NCBI GenBank assembly: GCA_021495925.1
Contig: JAKEKT010000123.1
Coordinates: 27,547-91,546, forward strand
DNA length: 64,000 bases
Direction: 5' to 3'
Source: Diplodia intermedia
Taxonomy: Eukaryota > Ascomycota > Dothideomycetes > Botryosphaeriales > Botryosphaeriaceae
The translations under genes and the position numbers were made by a program. The number at the start of each line of letters is the position of its first letter. Within the stretch, counting starts at the first letter, position 1. Positions 27,126-37,665 of the stretch are shown piece after piece. The notes below the pieces were generated by a model that did no database searches, was not told the DNA's origin, and worked only from the letters and a program-made list of their open reading frames with translations.

Positions 27126-28877
27126 TTACGCATGCTCGTCAAGATGCTTCAGCGTGTTGAGGGAAGATGTCGTTCCTTTCCATGTCCCGCGAGGTATAAC
27201 TCCATACTCCCCTCCCCACACCGGTGGACAGCAAATATCCTCCTCCCTTTTTTTCCATGCAAACCGCTCTTCCATCATCCCCCCCACCTCAACCTCTTCC
27301 TCTCCCCCCTCCCGCACCTGCCCGATGCCCCTCAGCAACGCCACCAACGCCTCCTCATCCTCAGCATCCACGCCGCCCCCCTCCAGCGCGTCGATGAAGC
27401 GCTCCGTCTCGTCGCCGGCGGGCGCGCCCGCGCCGTCTTCCGGTTCGAAGAGGGCGGGCCACGCCAGCGTGCCGAGGTCGGTGTACCAGCTGGGCCCGAT
27501 GCCCATGTGGCAGACGAGGTAGCGGTCGGGGTGCAGGGCGAGGCGGAGGTTCTGGTAGACGCGCGGGTGGGAAGGGTCGTTTTCGTCGTCGGCGGCGGCG
27601 GCGGCGGGGTGTTTCGCCGAGGGGGGAAGGGCGTGGTGGCGGCGGTGGTGTTGGTGCCAGCCGCCGAGGCCGGAGGAGCCGATGCGGAAGGTGCGGAGGT
27701 GCGGGGCGGCGTGCGTGAGGAGGTGGGCGAAGAGGTGGGACCAGCGCAGCGGGGAGGTGCGGATGACGGGGGCGGCGTGGTTCGGGGGGGCGGTGTTGGG
27801 GATGTAGTGGCCGGCGGCGTCGGGCGTGGCGAGGAGCTGGAAGTAGGGGATGATGGAGCAGTCGTCGAGGTGGAGGTGGCGGAGGCGCGGGCAGTGGGCT
27901 GTCAGCCACGAGAGTTGCCAGCTGTGCGAGAAGGTGTAGTTGCCGAGGGCGAGGGTGCGGAGGCGGGGGAGGTGGAGGGGGCGGAGGTCGAGGAGGGGGA
28001 GGTAGCCGAAGTATTGGTCGCTGTGGAGGGAGAGGGTGGTGAGGGTGGCGGAGCATGGCGTGAGCCAGGTTGGGACGAGCTCGGACATGAAGGTGTAGAG
28101 TCTTTTTGCGAGACCTCGTCAGTTCGGCGCTTTTTGTTGGAGCGGTGGGACAGAGCCTTACTCGGGAAGCAGGAACTCTTCTTCAGGGGCCTCGGCATAG
28201 TGTTCGGTGGCGATATACAATCGCAGGGAGGTGAGTCTGGACATGACATGTTTGAAGTGTTTGCTGTTGACTAGCGCTGGGTCGTTGATGTTTTGCAAGT
28301 TCCGGATGGAAATGTCTTTTACATTGGACAATGCTGGGTCGGCAAGTGTTTTGAAGAACTGATCAAGAATCGTCCGGCGGAACTCTGTCGTTTGCGGCCA
28401 GTTTGAATACTGCATTGAATCCTCCCCAGGTCGTACTCGTACTCTGCCACTAGTCGCGTTGTTTGAGAATCGGAGGGATGCACTCTTGAGATTCGGGAAC
28501 CGACCGAAGCTCTCGAAAGCGTCACGACACTCCGTGCTTAATTCGGCCTGACCAGAATGCTCTTCTTCTTTCTGTCTACCAGATCAGACCAACAGTGGCT
28601 TGGTTTGGGGTTGGGTGGGGGGCCTTACCGCAATTTCCTCAACCGTGTTGAGATAGACGTGACGGACAGACTTGTTCAGTTCGGGGCTCTCAAGGAAGGC
28701 ATAGTACTTTTCAATGCTTTTGGGAGAAGGATAGAGTCGTATGGTATGGAACAGCATGTAGCTTGCCGTGGCAGCCAACCGCTTCGACGACAGTCGCACG
28801 GCGCACGAGTCATCTTTATCAAGATAGCTGGCGATTTGGATGAGTAGTTCCGTGGGTAGTGCAGTGAGAGAAGCCAT
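27126..28877 (-). CDS. F-box protein, fungal type (536 aa)
   Basis: Exons 28877-28629, 28547-28162, 28101-27126, frames continuous across both splices (GCG/GTAAGG and GA/GTAAGG donors). The N-terminus is an F-box, MASLTALPTELLIQIASYL, followed by DDSCAVRLSSKRLAATASYMLF. The rest has leucine-rich segments (LHLPRLRTLALGNYTFSHSW, CPRLRHLHLDDCSI) that fit an LRR-like or fungal F-box-associated fold, and ends in an acidic, Glu-rich stretch. F-box proteins recruit targets to SCF ubiquitin ligases through Skp1. The substrate is unknown. Not close to a named family. Confidence 0.85.
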
Positions 28878-29086
28878 GTTGAGATAATGTTGCGTGTTTG
28901 GGATAGGGAACTGCCACCTACAATCATGCTGCGTTGGTTTAGGCAGCAGCGCCGCGCTAAGAAGCAAGCGAGTCGAGGGCATTGCCTAATACAGAAAGGA
29001 TATCCTCCATCCGTGCAGGTTCCCTTCGAGTATCACAGGCGACGCTACCACACTTCCTACATGTGCAATTCTGTGCAAATACAAAC

Positions 29087-30151
29087 TCACGTTCTCCGTC
29101 CAGACGTTGGATTCAACTGCACATTCGTATAGTACAGGATCTCTCTAAGTCTTGAATCTGGCTCTACCGATTCGAGTTGACTAAAGAACCACGCTTGGGC
29201 CGATCCGCGCAGACATTTATGTAGACTCCTCCGAATCGTCTCGAACTTGGTGGCTTCGCCCTCAGCGTCGACCGCTGCTAGGAATGCGCGCACCGATCTG
29301 TGCACGATCTTAGCTCCGACGTCGAACATATATTCCCTTTTCCTCCAATACGCAGTGGCACCGCCTGCTGCCATTACCATTTCCTGAACTCTGATTGTGA
29401 AAGTCAAACGAAAGGAATAAAATGCCAGTATCGCGCCCATGGTACAGTTTAACGTCACTATCTCCCGGGACGGTTGCGCTTCCTCGGCTCATGCGTTGAA
29501 AGACGTTTCGCTCGGGTCTTCGGATGGGATCCGGATTGTCCTGACCCGCTTGGCTGACGATCCCATGATCTGGAAATCGCCCTTCCTTTTCTCCGGCGTC
29601 CTTGGAGCTTCGGGCACAGGCTCCTGGTACTTGCGCTTTACCGTCAGCCCCTTGGCAATATCCGCCTGTAGGCCCTTGGCCTGAGGGCCCTTCAAGCTCT
29701 GGAACATATCGTCGCCTCTCGCATCGTTCCTCTGATCGAGGTTGAAGTAGCCAATGTCATCAAGTCTAAAGCGTGAGGACTTAGCTTGCTCGGCAAGGGA
29801 ACTGTCGTAGCCAAATTCCCAGTCTCTTCTTTCTGCCAAGAACACTTCCGTCTTTTCCCGATCCGTCTTCATGAGTTCCTGTTGTAGAAAGCATCGAATA
29901 GCAAGATTGGCGAACATTGCTTGTTCAGCTCTTACGAGTTTGCCGCCCAGTACTCTGTCGCCACTCGTCTCGTGCATGCTCCTCTCTTGGTCCAGTGGAA
30001 AGGATGGGGACCGGCGCACAACACCTGGATTACGGACGAAGCTCTGGCCGGAGCCAGAGAGTTGACCCAGGAATACGATTAAAGGCACCCTACAGAGCGG
30101 CAACGGAGGAGGAATGCGCGGGAACGGCGTTCCGGGAACTAAGAATGGCAT
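29087..30151 (-). pseudogene. retrotransposon gag-like remnant with in-frame stop
   Basis: A minus-strand frame starts at ATG 30151, has one TGA at 29489-29491 and continues in the same frame to 29087. The first part has RLDDIGYFNLDQRN, as seen near the N-terminus of fungal LTR-element gag proteins. The second part has VRAFLAAVDAEGEATKFETI and LHKCLRGSAQAWFFSQL, a capsid-like helix pattern (CLRG.A..W). The stop could come from a CGA-to-TGA transition. No protease, reverse transcriptase or LTR is visible. It lies directly upstream of the F-box gene. Confidence 0.6.
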
Positions 30152-30439
30152 CAGAGTGGAAGGGGACCGCAGGCGGAGGAAGACGAACCTGCAAGATAGG
30201 GTCCACGGAGAACGACGTTGCGGCCTTGCACGGCGAACGTCTTACCGACGACAAGATCCGCCAAGTGCTAGAAGCAGGCGCAAACCTCAACGACAAAGGA
30301 CTGACCTCGAAGCCGTTGAAGGAACCGCTTCGGAGGTGGAAGCTGGCGCTGAGGAGGTGGAGGAAGCTTGCCGTACTTCTTTTCGTTCTCCTCCTTCACC
30401 TTGCGGCGCTCCTCAGCTGGCAATTCTCGTGCGGTGTGC

Positions 30440-30645
30440 CTGACACAACCTGGCTATGTGCCCCGGCTCGGCGCAGAGGTAACACTGTCGGTTTGCCGGA
30501 GAAGGATAACCCTGCCCTGACTATGGAGGATAGCCTTGTCTGGGTGCCTGAGAGTAGGCCTGTCCTTGGTTCGGAGGGTAGGCTTGTCCTTGGCTCGAGG
30601 GGTAGACCTGTCCTTGGTTGTATCCCGGAGGGCGGTAGCCACCAT
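30440..30645 (-). pseudogene. gag zinc-knuckle fragment with Gln/Tyr/Pro repeats
   Basis: On the minus strand the sequence encodes repeats of the type QGQAYPPN, then CYLCAEPGHIARLC, a CCHC zinc knuckle (C-X2-C-X4-H-X4-C) typical of retroelement gag. It is followed by basic residues and stops. It lies upstream of the capsid-like remnant on the same strand, which is the reverse of the normal gag order, so the fragments are either rearranged or from two copies. A stop codon interrupts the repeat part. Confidence 0.55.
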
Positions 30646-31774
30646 CATCTGGGCCGCATTCGGAGTTTTGAACTGGAGGGAACAAGTGCTGTCAAATGCT
30701 CAAGTGGGGGCTCATACTTAAGTACAGAAGGATCTCCGAGAATCTTTACTGCTCAAGGGATTAGCACCATCGATGTTTAGCAGATTTGGTCATCGTGGAC
30801 TTGCGCTTTGCTTCCTTCTAAGGTGATTTCGCCGCCGTGGTAGTCTGATCTTTCGACACACTAAATCTTGCGGCATATTGACGATGGATCACAGATGTGT
30901 TGTTCCCACGAGATCAGAGTCAGAAATGTCGCAGTCGACATTGGCTGCGATGCTTCATGACCACTCCCCGCCTGGCCCCCCTTTCCGGTTTCGCATCTAC
31001 CTTTCCCACCACCACCACAAGTCTCGACCCAGCAGCCCCACAGCGCCCAAAACCACCACTCGGAGAGCCGCATCCAAACAAGACTTGACAAAACGCCACA
31101 AAAGCCAAGTCAACCAACCAACCCTCCGACAACCGGATCCTGCAGGATTCCCCCCGCCTGTCCCCCTCTCCGTCCACCCCCAACCCTCGCCCAAACAGAT
31201 GACCAGCCGCGGCTGTTGGTCTATTTTCCTACGTTCGAACATCCCATTTCTCGTTTCCCATTCCAGCCAGTCGCAAAACTCGAAATCCGTATTTCCTGTG
31301 CATCGTAACAAAAGTACATGCATATACATAATCGTTGTCGAACACCACTCTTCCACGGGAAAAGGCGCCGCTTCGCACCGCGACCGGCTCTCCCGGAACA
31401 ACCTCACACTCACCGTAGGACGAGCACAAGCCCGACCAAGAAATCCACGCAGCAGTGCGTTCACAGGAAGCGGAACGCAAGAGGTCGAAAATTGGGAACG
31501 GGGGGGAGGAGGAGGAGGAGGAGGAGGTGCATTGGTCGGCCGACATAGGTAAGCCAACCAACAACACCTTCGGCTCCCCACGCGCGCGCGCGCGTGCATC
31601 GTTCCCACGTAAGTACTCGCTCCACTCGCTTTCCAACCTTCAATGCAAGCAAGCTGGCCTGTCGTATGCGTCCCGTAGCTGATTAATAACGAATCACGTC
31701 AAGCGAAAGCACTCTCTGATTTCGCGTCTCTGAGTGGGAAACGGTGGGGGGGGAGTCTCGAAGCGTGTGATGAG

Positions 31775-31794
31775 CACACACACACACACACACA
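31775..31794. repeat. (CA)10 microsatellite
   Basis: Ten uninterrupted CA dinucleotides. No relation to a gene boundary is apparent. Confidence 0.9.
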
Positions 31795-31860
31795 TTACGC
31801 GTCCATTCTCTCCTCAGCATTGCCATTAGACCCTACCGACCAACCGAAACATCCAGCTAA

Positions 31861-31906
31861 CCAGCCGTGTCAGCCAGCCAGCCAGCGAACCAGCCAGCGA
31901 GCCAGT
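31861..31906. repeat. CCAG/CCAGCGA short tandem repeat
   Basis: CAGCCAGCCAGCCAGCG is followed by two further CCAGCCAGCGA-like units. Non-coding as far as I can see. Confidence 0.7.
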
Positions 31907-32722
31907 GAATCCCCGCCGCGTAAGATGCCAATTACACGAGAGCTGAATCTGGCTTCTCGTCGGATCGGTTTCCTTCACTCATCTGATAACAACATCATCA
32001 CCTGTGACGAGAGCCAAAAAGTAACAAATTGTACATACCAACATTATACATCGGCCATTCTCAACCAAGGAATAGCCCCTGTTACATTCCCGTTGTTACG
32101 TTGCTACTGACATTTACATCCACATTCACAATTCACCAGTATTACCTCACACGTTGATGTTCACACTGATTCCATTCTTCCATCCGCGCTCATTCCATTC
32201 AATGTATCCCTTTAAAGAGAGACAGAGAAAAGGAAAGAGAGAAAAAAAAAGATAACGCCAGCCTCCCCATTAAATCCTAAACGACATGCACCACCATCCA
32301 CACAACAACAGAGAAAAATCCCCATCCCATATCATAGTTCCCAATAAGCCAGAAAGGAGCGTGTGAAAGGCCAGCGCTGAGGCGGAAGAACTCCAGATAA
32401 AAGGTGTATAATATATACGAACGGGAGTGGCAAGAGACGACTCGAAAACTTATTAAACGGCGTGGCTTTCGTCAGTATGTATGAGGGAAGCGGCGTTTGC
32501 GACGAGAACGAGGAGAATCCTCACGCCGCAACCGCCGCTGTGCTTTCAGGGTCAATAAATAAAAACGATGAGGTAAAAAAAAAATTGAAAAAAGCCATTT
32601 TTTGTGTTGAGTGAAAACGCCCGTTGCAATGCTCTCGTCAGGTGGAAAAACCAAGGAGAAGGGTACTAGATCGATGCCCATGACTGCTGATGCCCGTTCG
32701 GCAAGTGTCGTCTTATTCATTC

Positions 32723-33833
32723 TCAGATGATGCCGAAGCCGATGACGAACCAGCTGAAGGTGGCGACGGTTATGGCGAAGGTGCCGAACAGGAAGCGCAT
32801 CGTCTGCTGCTCGACGGAGACACCGGCAGCGCTACAGCCAGGACAAGTCCAGTCTACGATGCGACGGCAGATTAGCTTTTGGCCTTGCTTAAAGCGGAGA
32901 AAAGACAACAGGGAAAAAAAAAGAAAGGGAAAAACTAACCTTGCCTCGGAACGTATTCCTGCGGGCGGTACATGCCAAAGGTGAAAGTGTTCGAGACACC
33001 CAGGTAGCCGGCGGCGGCGGTAGCAGAGATACTGCTTCCAGCATCATACACGATGAGGGTATATGTCGCCTGCACCAAGCTCTTGGTGGCCGTCTTCTCG
33101 AACTCGCCCGTGTCCCAGTACACCATGTTGGTCTCGTGGACCGACAGGTTGTTGGCCAGCGTGTACGTCTCGGAGTTGAGGCTGCAGCTGGCCAGCACGT
33201 TGATGGCCGAGGGCGTCGCCGACAGCGACGTGTAGTTCCACGCGAACGACATCCATTCGCCGATCTTGTAGTACTGCGACGAGTCCGTCGCCGCCGGCGT
33301 GATCATCGAGATGCCGCCCGACGGGAGACGGGCGTCGTACGACGTGCTCTTCGACCCCTTCTTCGACGTCTTGGTGCTGCCGGTTTCCTTGGCCGTGCCC
33401 GTCGTCTTGCCCGTGCCCGTCGTCTTGTCGGTGTTCTTGCCGGTGTTCGTGCCCGAGGCGGTTTCTTCGGCCGTGCCCGTCTTGGACGCCGTTTCGGCCG
33501 CCGTCGTCTTCTTTGCCGAAGCCGACGACTTGGTGTCTGAAGCAGCATCGGTCTTGGCTGCCGTGGTCTTTGCAGCGGCTGCATCCTGGAAGTTAGCTAC
33601 AGTGGGTTCTTAAGATCGGCGGTGCCGGTCGCGTAAAGGTAGAGCTCACACTCGCTGCTGCTGCTGCTGTCGTTGTTGTTGTCGTCCTGGCGGACGTAGA
33701 ACCAGTTTTCACGCTTGAACAGATTCTCAACGCCCATGACCTCCTTCATGTCGTCCATGTTGGGCGGCCATGGCCAAGCGGCCGACAGGGATGACAGCGT
33801 CAAGGCTGCGGCGACAAGCTGTTGAGGACGCAT
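32723..33833 (-). CDS. secreted/membrane DUF7137-type protein (about 317 aa)
   Basis: Exons 33833-33650, 33578-32940, 32853-32723. The signal peptide is MRPQQLVAAALTLSSLSAAW. A Thr/Lys/Ala-rich linker of ~75 residues follows, encoded by biased repeats. The conserved domain runs through YYKIGEWMSFAWNYTSLSATPSAINVLASC ... LIVYDAGSSISA ... FTFGMYRPQEYVP, which I recognise as the fungal DUF7137 type. The last exon adds WTCPGCSAAG and a single C-terminal membrane helix (MRFLFGTFAITVATFSWFVIGF). This predicts a type I plasma-membrane or wall-associated protein with the domain outside. The first intron's 3' end is ambiguous: the chosen CAG at 33579 keeps frame, the nearer CCAG does not. Function unknown. 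Confidence 0.82.
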
Positions 33834-35217
33834 GGTGGGCTGGGGTGCGGGTGCACGGCGACGCAGAAAAAGTCAATGGAGACGCGGACGCGTCGTGGAG
33901 CCGGCGGGGTGGCTCGGGATTAGGGTGCTTGTGTCGGGGGCGGGCTCCGCGGATCTGGGAGTGATGTGTGGTTGGCGGTGGAGGCGGTGGGAGGTTGGGT
34001 GATCAGTTGCGCTGCGACGGAGGCGGATGCGACGAGCTAGGCCTTCCAAACGAATGACTGAGAGCGATCGAGGGCCGGGCAACGAACGGGGCGCGGGCGA
34101 TGGATAGGGGCGCAGGTGTTGAGTACTCAGCAGCGCTGGAGGGCGTCGAGAGAGAAAGGCTTCTAGGCGGATGGGCCGCAGGGGTTGCAGCGCTGGATCG
34201 CCGTCGGGCCCGGAAGGCGAAAATGGCTAAAATTAGCGCTGGATACGGGGTAGGCTCAGGCCGTATCGCTCACGAGCACCACCGCGCCGGCCGGTGACAA
34301 TGCGCTGTATATAGGCCCGCACATCCGCGTGCAGCGCAGCGCAGCAGCGAGGTGGAGCTCGATCTCCTCTGGCGCCGGCCGGCGGGGTCGCCCTCTCACA
34401 GCGTCCCAGCGCCAAGTGTTGTTCCCACGAGCAGCGGCACGCGCCTGCGCCCATTGGACAGGCCGCCCGCGAGTGTCGCGGCTTTATGTAGGGCCTCCAC
34501 CCGCTTCCGCACGCTGCCTCAGCCGTGCCGCCCACAGGCTCCCCAGAGCACCCCCATCCCCTCCTTTCCTGCCGTTCCGCCGCACTTAATCGTGCCTGTG
34601 GCTTTGCGGCTCTCGCAACCCCAAGCATGCCTGGCCCAATCCGGCCGGGGGTACGCTAGTGGGCCTTGGACCGTAGTGCCCGCCGTCGCATTCCTGGCTT
34701 CGACACGTCATATGCTCCCTCGGTGGTGTGTTTATGCTAAAGAATCTGCCGGGCTGTTTATGCTCCATCCAGCCATGATCAGCCTCATGCGCTCGGCCGT
34801 GTGGAGGAAAACAGAGCAGCTTTAGCGAGCTCTCGGTAAACGCCCCTCTGTCGCTCGTGTTGCTCCTGGCTTCGCTGGGACCGGAGGGCACGCTGCCCAC
34901 CCGGCGAGCATCTATTCGTCATTTATATGACTCGATATAACAAAAGTAAACAGAAATGTGGGCTCGACGGTCAAGTCTGCGCAGCCCGGAGTATGTGTTG
35001 TTCCCCGCCCTTCCCTCGCTCTTTAGTCCTAGGTGGTCCGAAAGGATCGCACCATTCCAAGTAATAAGTAATCTTCACTTTCAAGCCGCCGTAGCGCCAT
35101 GCATCCCTGTGCTTCCTGTGATCCTCGTTGCGCCGGCGCCGTGGACATGTATGAAACAAAAACATGAACGAAACTCTTTTCACAGTGTCAACAAACACAA
35201 AACAAACCCAAAACGCC
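33834..35217. other. intergenic, no gene seen
   Basis: Between the start of the DUF7137-type gene and the stop of the next minus-strand gene. GC-rich until about 34650. Frames over 100 codons at 34233-34825 occur on both strands and lack domain features. Must contain the promoter of the DUF7137-type gene. Confidence 0.4.
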
Positions 35218-37665
35218 CTATATGAACGACCACTGGCAATGACAAGCATTCGATGGGTCATCTCGCTTTTGCAGAGCCCTCCTCGAACTCTTGCTACTGC
35301 TCCCACTCTTGTAATCACTGTAGTCTGGATCCGACTCCGACAGCGTCACCACGATCGTCTTGCCGTCTTTCAACGTCGGGACCATCCGTCCGTCATCAAG
35401 AAGTTGCATCTGTTGACAGTATGCTTCGTCCTTGGTAGACGTACGGCGTTCTTCGATCTTCACGATGCGCGGGTACCACTGGATGTCGTTGATGTCGGTA
35501 TCGCCGGGGGTACTGCGTCGCTCGACCGGCGTTGGCGTAGTCGTCACGATGGCCGCACTATTTGTAGACACGATGGTGACCGGGGAAGGATACGTCGTCG
35601 CTGGTATCGAACTGCTCGATTGCGCAGGCGTCGCGTAATTGGTTGCTGAGGCCAGTCCGGACGACACCGCTGTGGACATGGCTGAGGACGTGTTCTGCTC
35701 CACGTAGATGAACGTCTCGAGGAAAGTCGAGTTCCAGATGCAGTACCATGGCTTGTCGCCGGCGACGACTTGATGACGAGACCGGAATCCCGAAGGCATA
35801 TCGAAGCCAGCGGGCGGATAGGGAGAGTAACTACTGTCGTCACCTGAACTTGAGGAGTGCGCATCGCGTTTCTCATACTGAGCGCCAGCCGCAAATTCAT
35901 CGGGTCTCAGGATGACAATCTTGTCGTACAAAGTCTGAAAATGCCACGCGGGTCCATCAGTGGGATTGTCAAGGTCAGTGACCAGGCTAAGCGCCTGGGG
36001 CTCGATGTTTGGCGCTTGACTTCCGTAGTTAACTCCCGTGTTGTTCTCCAAAGGCGACAGCCACATGGCGTAGGAGTTGGCTTTCCCATAGGATTTGACG
36101 TTGATCTCGAGAGGGGGTCCGTCCACGTTGCACGACCAAGCATCATTCTGCCCCGAGCTCGTGAGGCACTCATTGCTCGAGACGTCAGGGCTGCGGATTG
36201 GAAGCGCATACTTGCCCACAGGTAAGGCGGGAAGGCCGGTGGGAATCACTTGAATGCTCGAAGCGTCGAACAATGATTCCGTACTAACCACCGTGACCAT
36301 ATCAGGCCTGTTGTTAGTGTCAGTATTACGAGGGATGTGGGCAGTCGCGCCCGAGGTCACTTACCGATCTTTGTTCTTTTCCATGTGTCCTTTGGCCATG
36401 AACGTGCCGATGACAACTCCCAATATTACTGCCAGTATCACAATGATAACGAGGGCGGTGATGAACACCCACAGTGGCACCTTTCCCCACAGGATTTTGG
36501 TCTTCCTCTTTTCCTGCCATGACTTCTCGCTCCAACTTTTATCGTTTAGATTGCCGGGACTGTCCGGTCTATTTTCTCCCGATGCAGATGGGTCCTGCGA
36601 CTGCAATGGTTCCTGCGACTGTGGCGTTGTCTGGCCATTGCCCATGGGCTGCATCATCATACTAGAATTGCTCGATGGTAACGCTTCTTGAGACATCGAG
36701 GGGCCATGCTGTGCAGCGGGCGAAGCCGCCAGACCACCAGCCGCGGCTCCTGCCGCGACTGCTGTTGTGGCTCCCGGTGCAGCCCCCGTCTCCGCTTCGG
36801 TCACGAGACCAAACTCCTCCGGCACAGCCATAAGCGAGGCCTTGGTCGGACCCTCCTCCGGAAACCTCGAGTAGGGGGGCAATTGCTCCGTGTGGCCATC
36901 GGGCCCTATGATGTCCTGCTCCTCGCCGTCGGGCCCTATTTGCCTATGAAAGCCTTGGCCAAGTCCGGGGAAGCCAACCGGAATCTGATTTTGCACGGGT
37001 GCGGGCCGAATCTCGTCGGGGTCGTCGAAGACATTCTGGGGATACATGGCGTAGGGATGTGCGGGGCCATGTTGCGAAAGGGCTCGCTGAGGGCCCTGAG
37101 CGGTGGAGGTTGTCGTGACGCTGGATGAGCGGCCTAGACCAGTGCCCTGAGGGTACATGCCATAGGGGTGGCTGGGGCCGGAGTTGGCCGCGAAACCGCT
37201 CTGCGACGCATGTTCGGTCGCGAATGACGATGTAGACGCAATCGAGATGCGGTGCGATAGCTGTGGCAGGCGAGGGGCAGGAGAATGTGTGCTGTTTCGC
37301 TCGGGCGTCGAGGAGTTGGGGCCGTCTTGGGCCATGGTGAAGGATCCTCGTGCCGCATGGCCGCCTTTCGTGATGCTATTCCGCTGCGAAGCAATCGCAG
37401 GGGGGCCCTTGGTGTCCAGTGGGAAATTTTCCGAGATAGAGTGACGTACGGACGACCGTATCGAAGCCCTGTGGTCGAGGGTAGTGGCCGAATTCCTGGC
37501 AATACCGGCTCCATGGTCGTTTCCCGGCCGAAATCCATCCGCTACTCCCATGCCAAACTCCGAGTCCTGGTCGCGGTCGAGGGCATATTCGTCGTCGAAG
37601 ATGTTGGGGTTCCCGGAATTGGAGGGCGTCGCGTGGTCGTCGCTGGGCGGCTGGCGTCCGTCCAT
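35218..37665 (-). CDS. single-pass membrane protein, DUF7820-type (796 aa)
   Basis: Exons 37665-36365 and 36307-35218, GTAAGT donor and CAACAG acceptor, frame kept (KNKDRPDMVTVV). The start ATG 37665 gives MDGRQPPSDDHATP; no in-frame ATG lies upstream before a non-ATG-opened frame. Residues 1 to ~395 are cytosolic-looking, Ser/Pro/Gly-rich, with repeats of HPYGMYPQ/HPYAMYPQ. One membrane helix follows (VPLWVFITALVIIVILAVILGVVIGTF). The C-terminal ~360 residues are extracellular-looking with paired Cys, N-glycosylation sequons (NNT, NST) and a conserved core (WYCIWNSTFLETFIYV, YPRIVKIEERR). I recall this arrangement as fungal DUF7820. Function unknown; a surface or sensor role is a guess. Confidence 0.82.

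Larger units (their letters stand above)
30646..32722. other. intergenic with simple repeats, no gene supported
   Basis: About 2 kb. The plus strand from 30880 to 31550 is C-rich with few stops but shows no family motif. The (CA)n and CCAG repeats are listed separately. The section 32100-32480 is A-rich 3' flank of the minus-strand gene that ends at 32723. Confidence 0.4.

Noticed and set aside
29917..30780. 287-codon plus frame
   Set aside because: Opposite the gag fragments; starts without an ATG and shows no family feature.
30878..31552. 224-codon plus frame, His/Pro/Ser-rich
   Set aside because: No motif, and the opposite strand is equally open; composition looks like a C-rich flank.
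31775..31906. Possible CRISPR-like or satellite array
   Set aside because: Only simple CA and CCAG repeats, with no spacers; the genome is eukaryotic.
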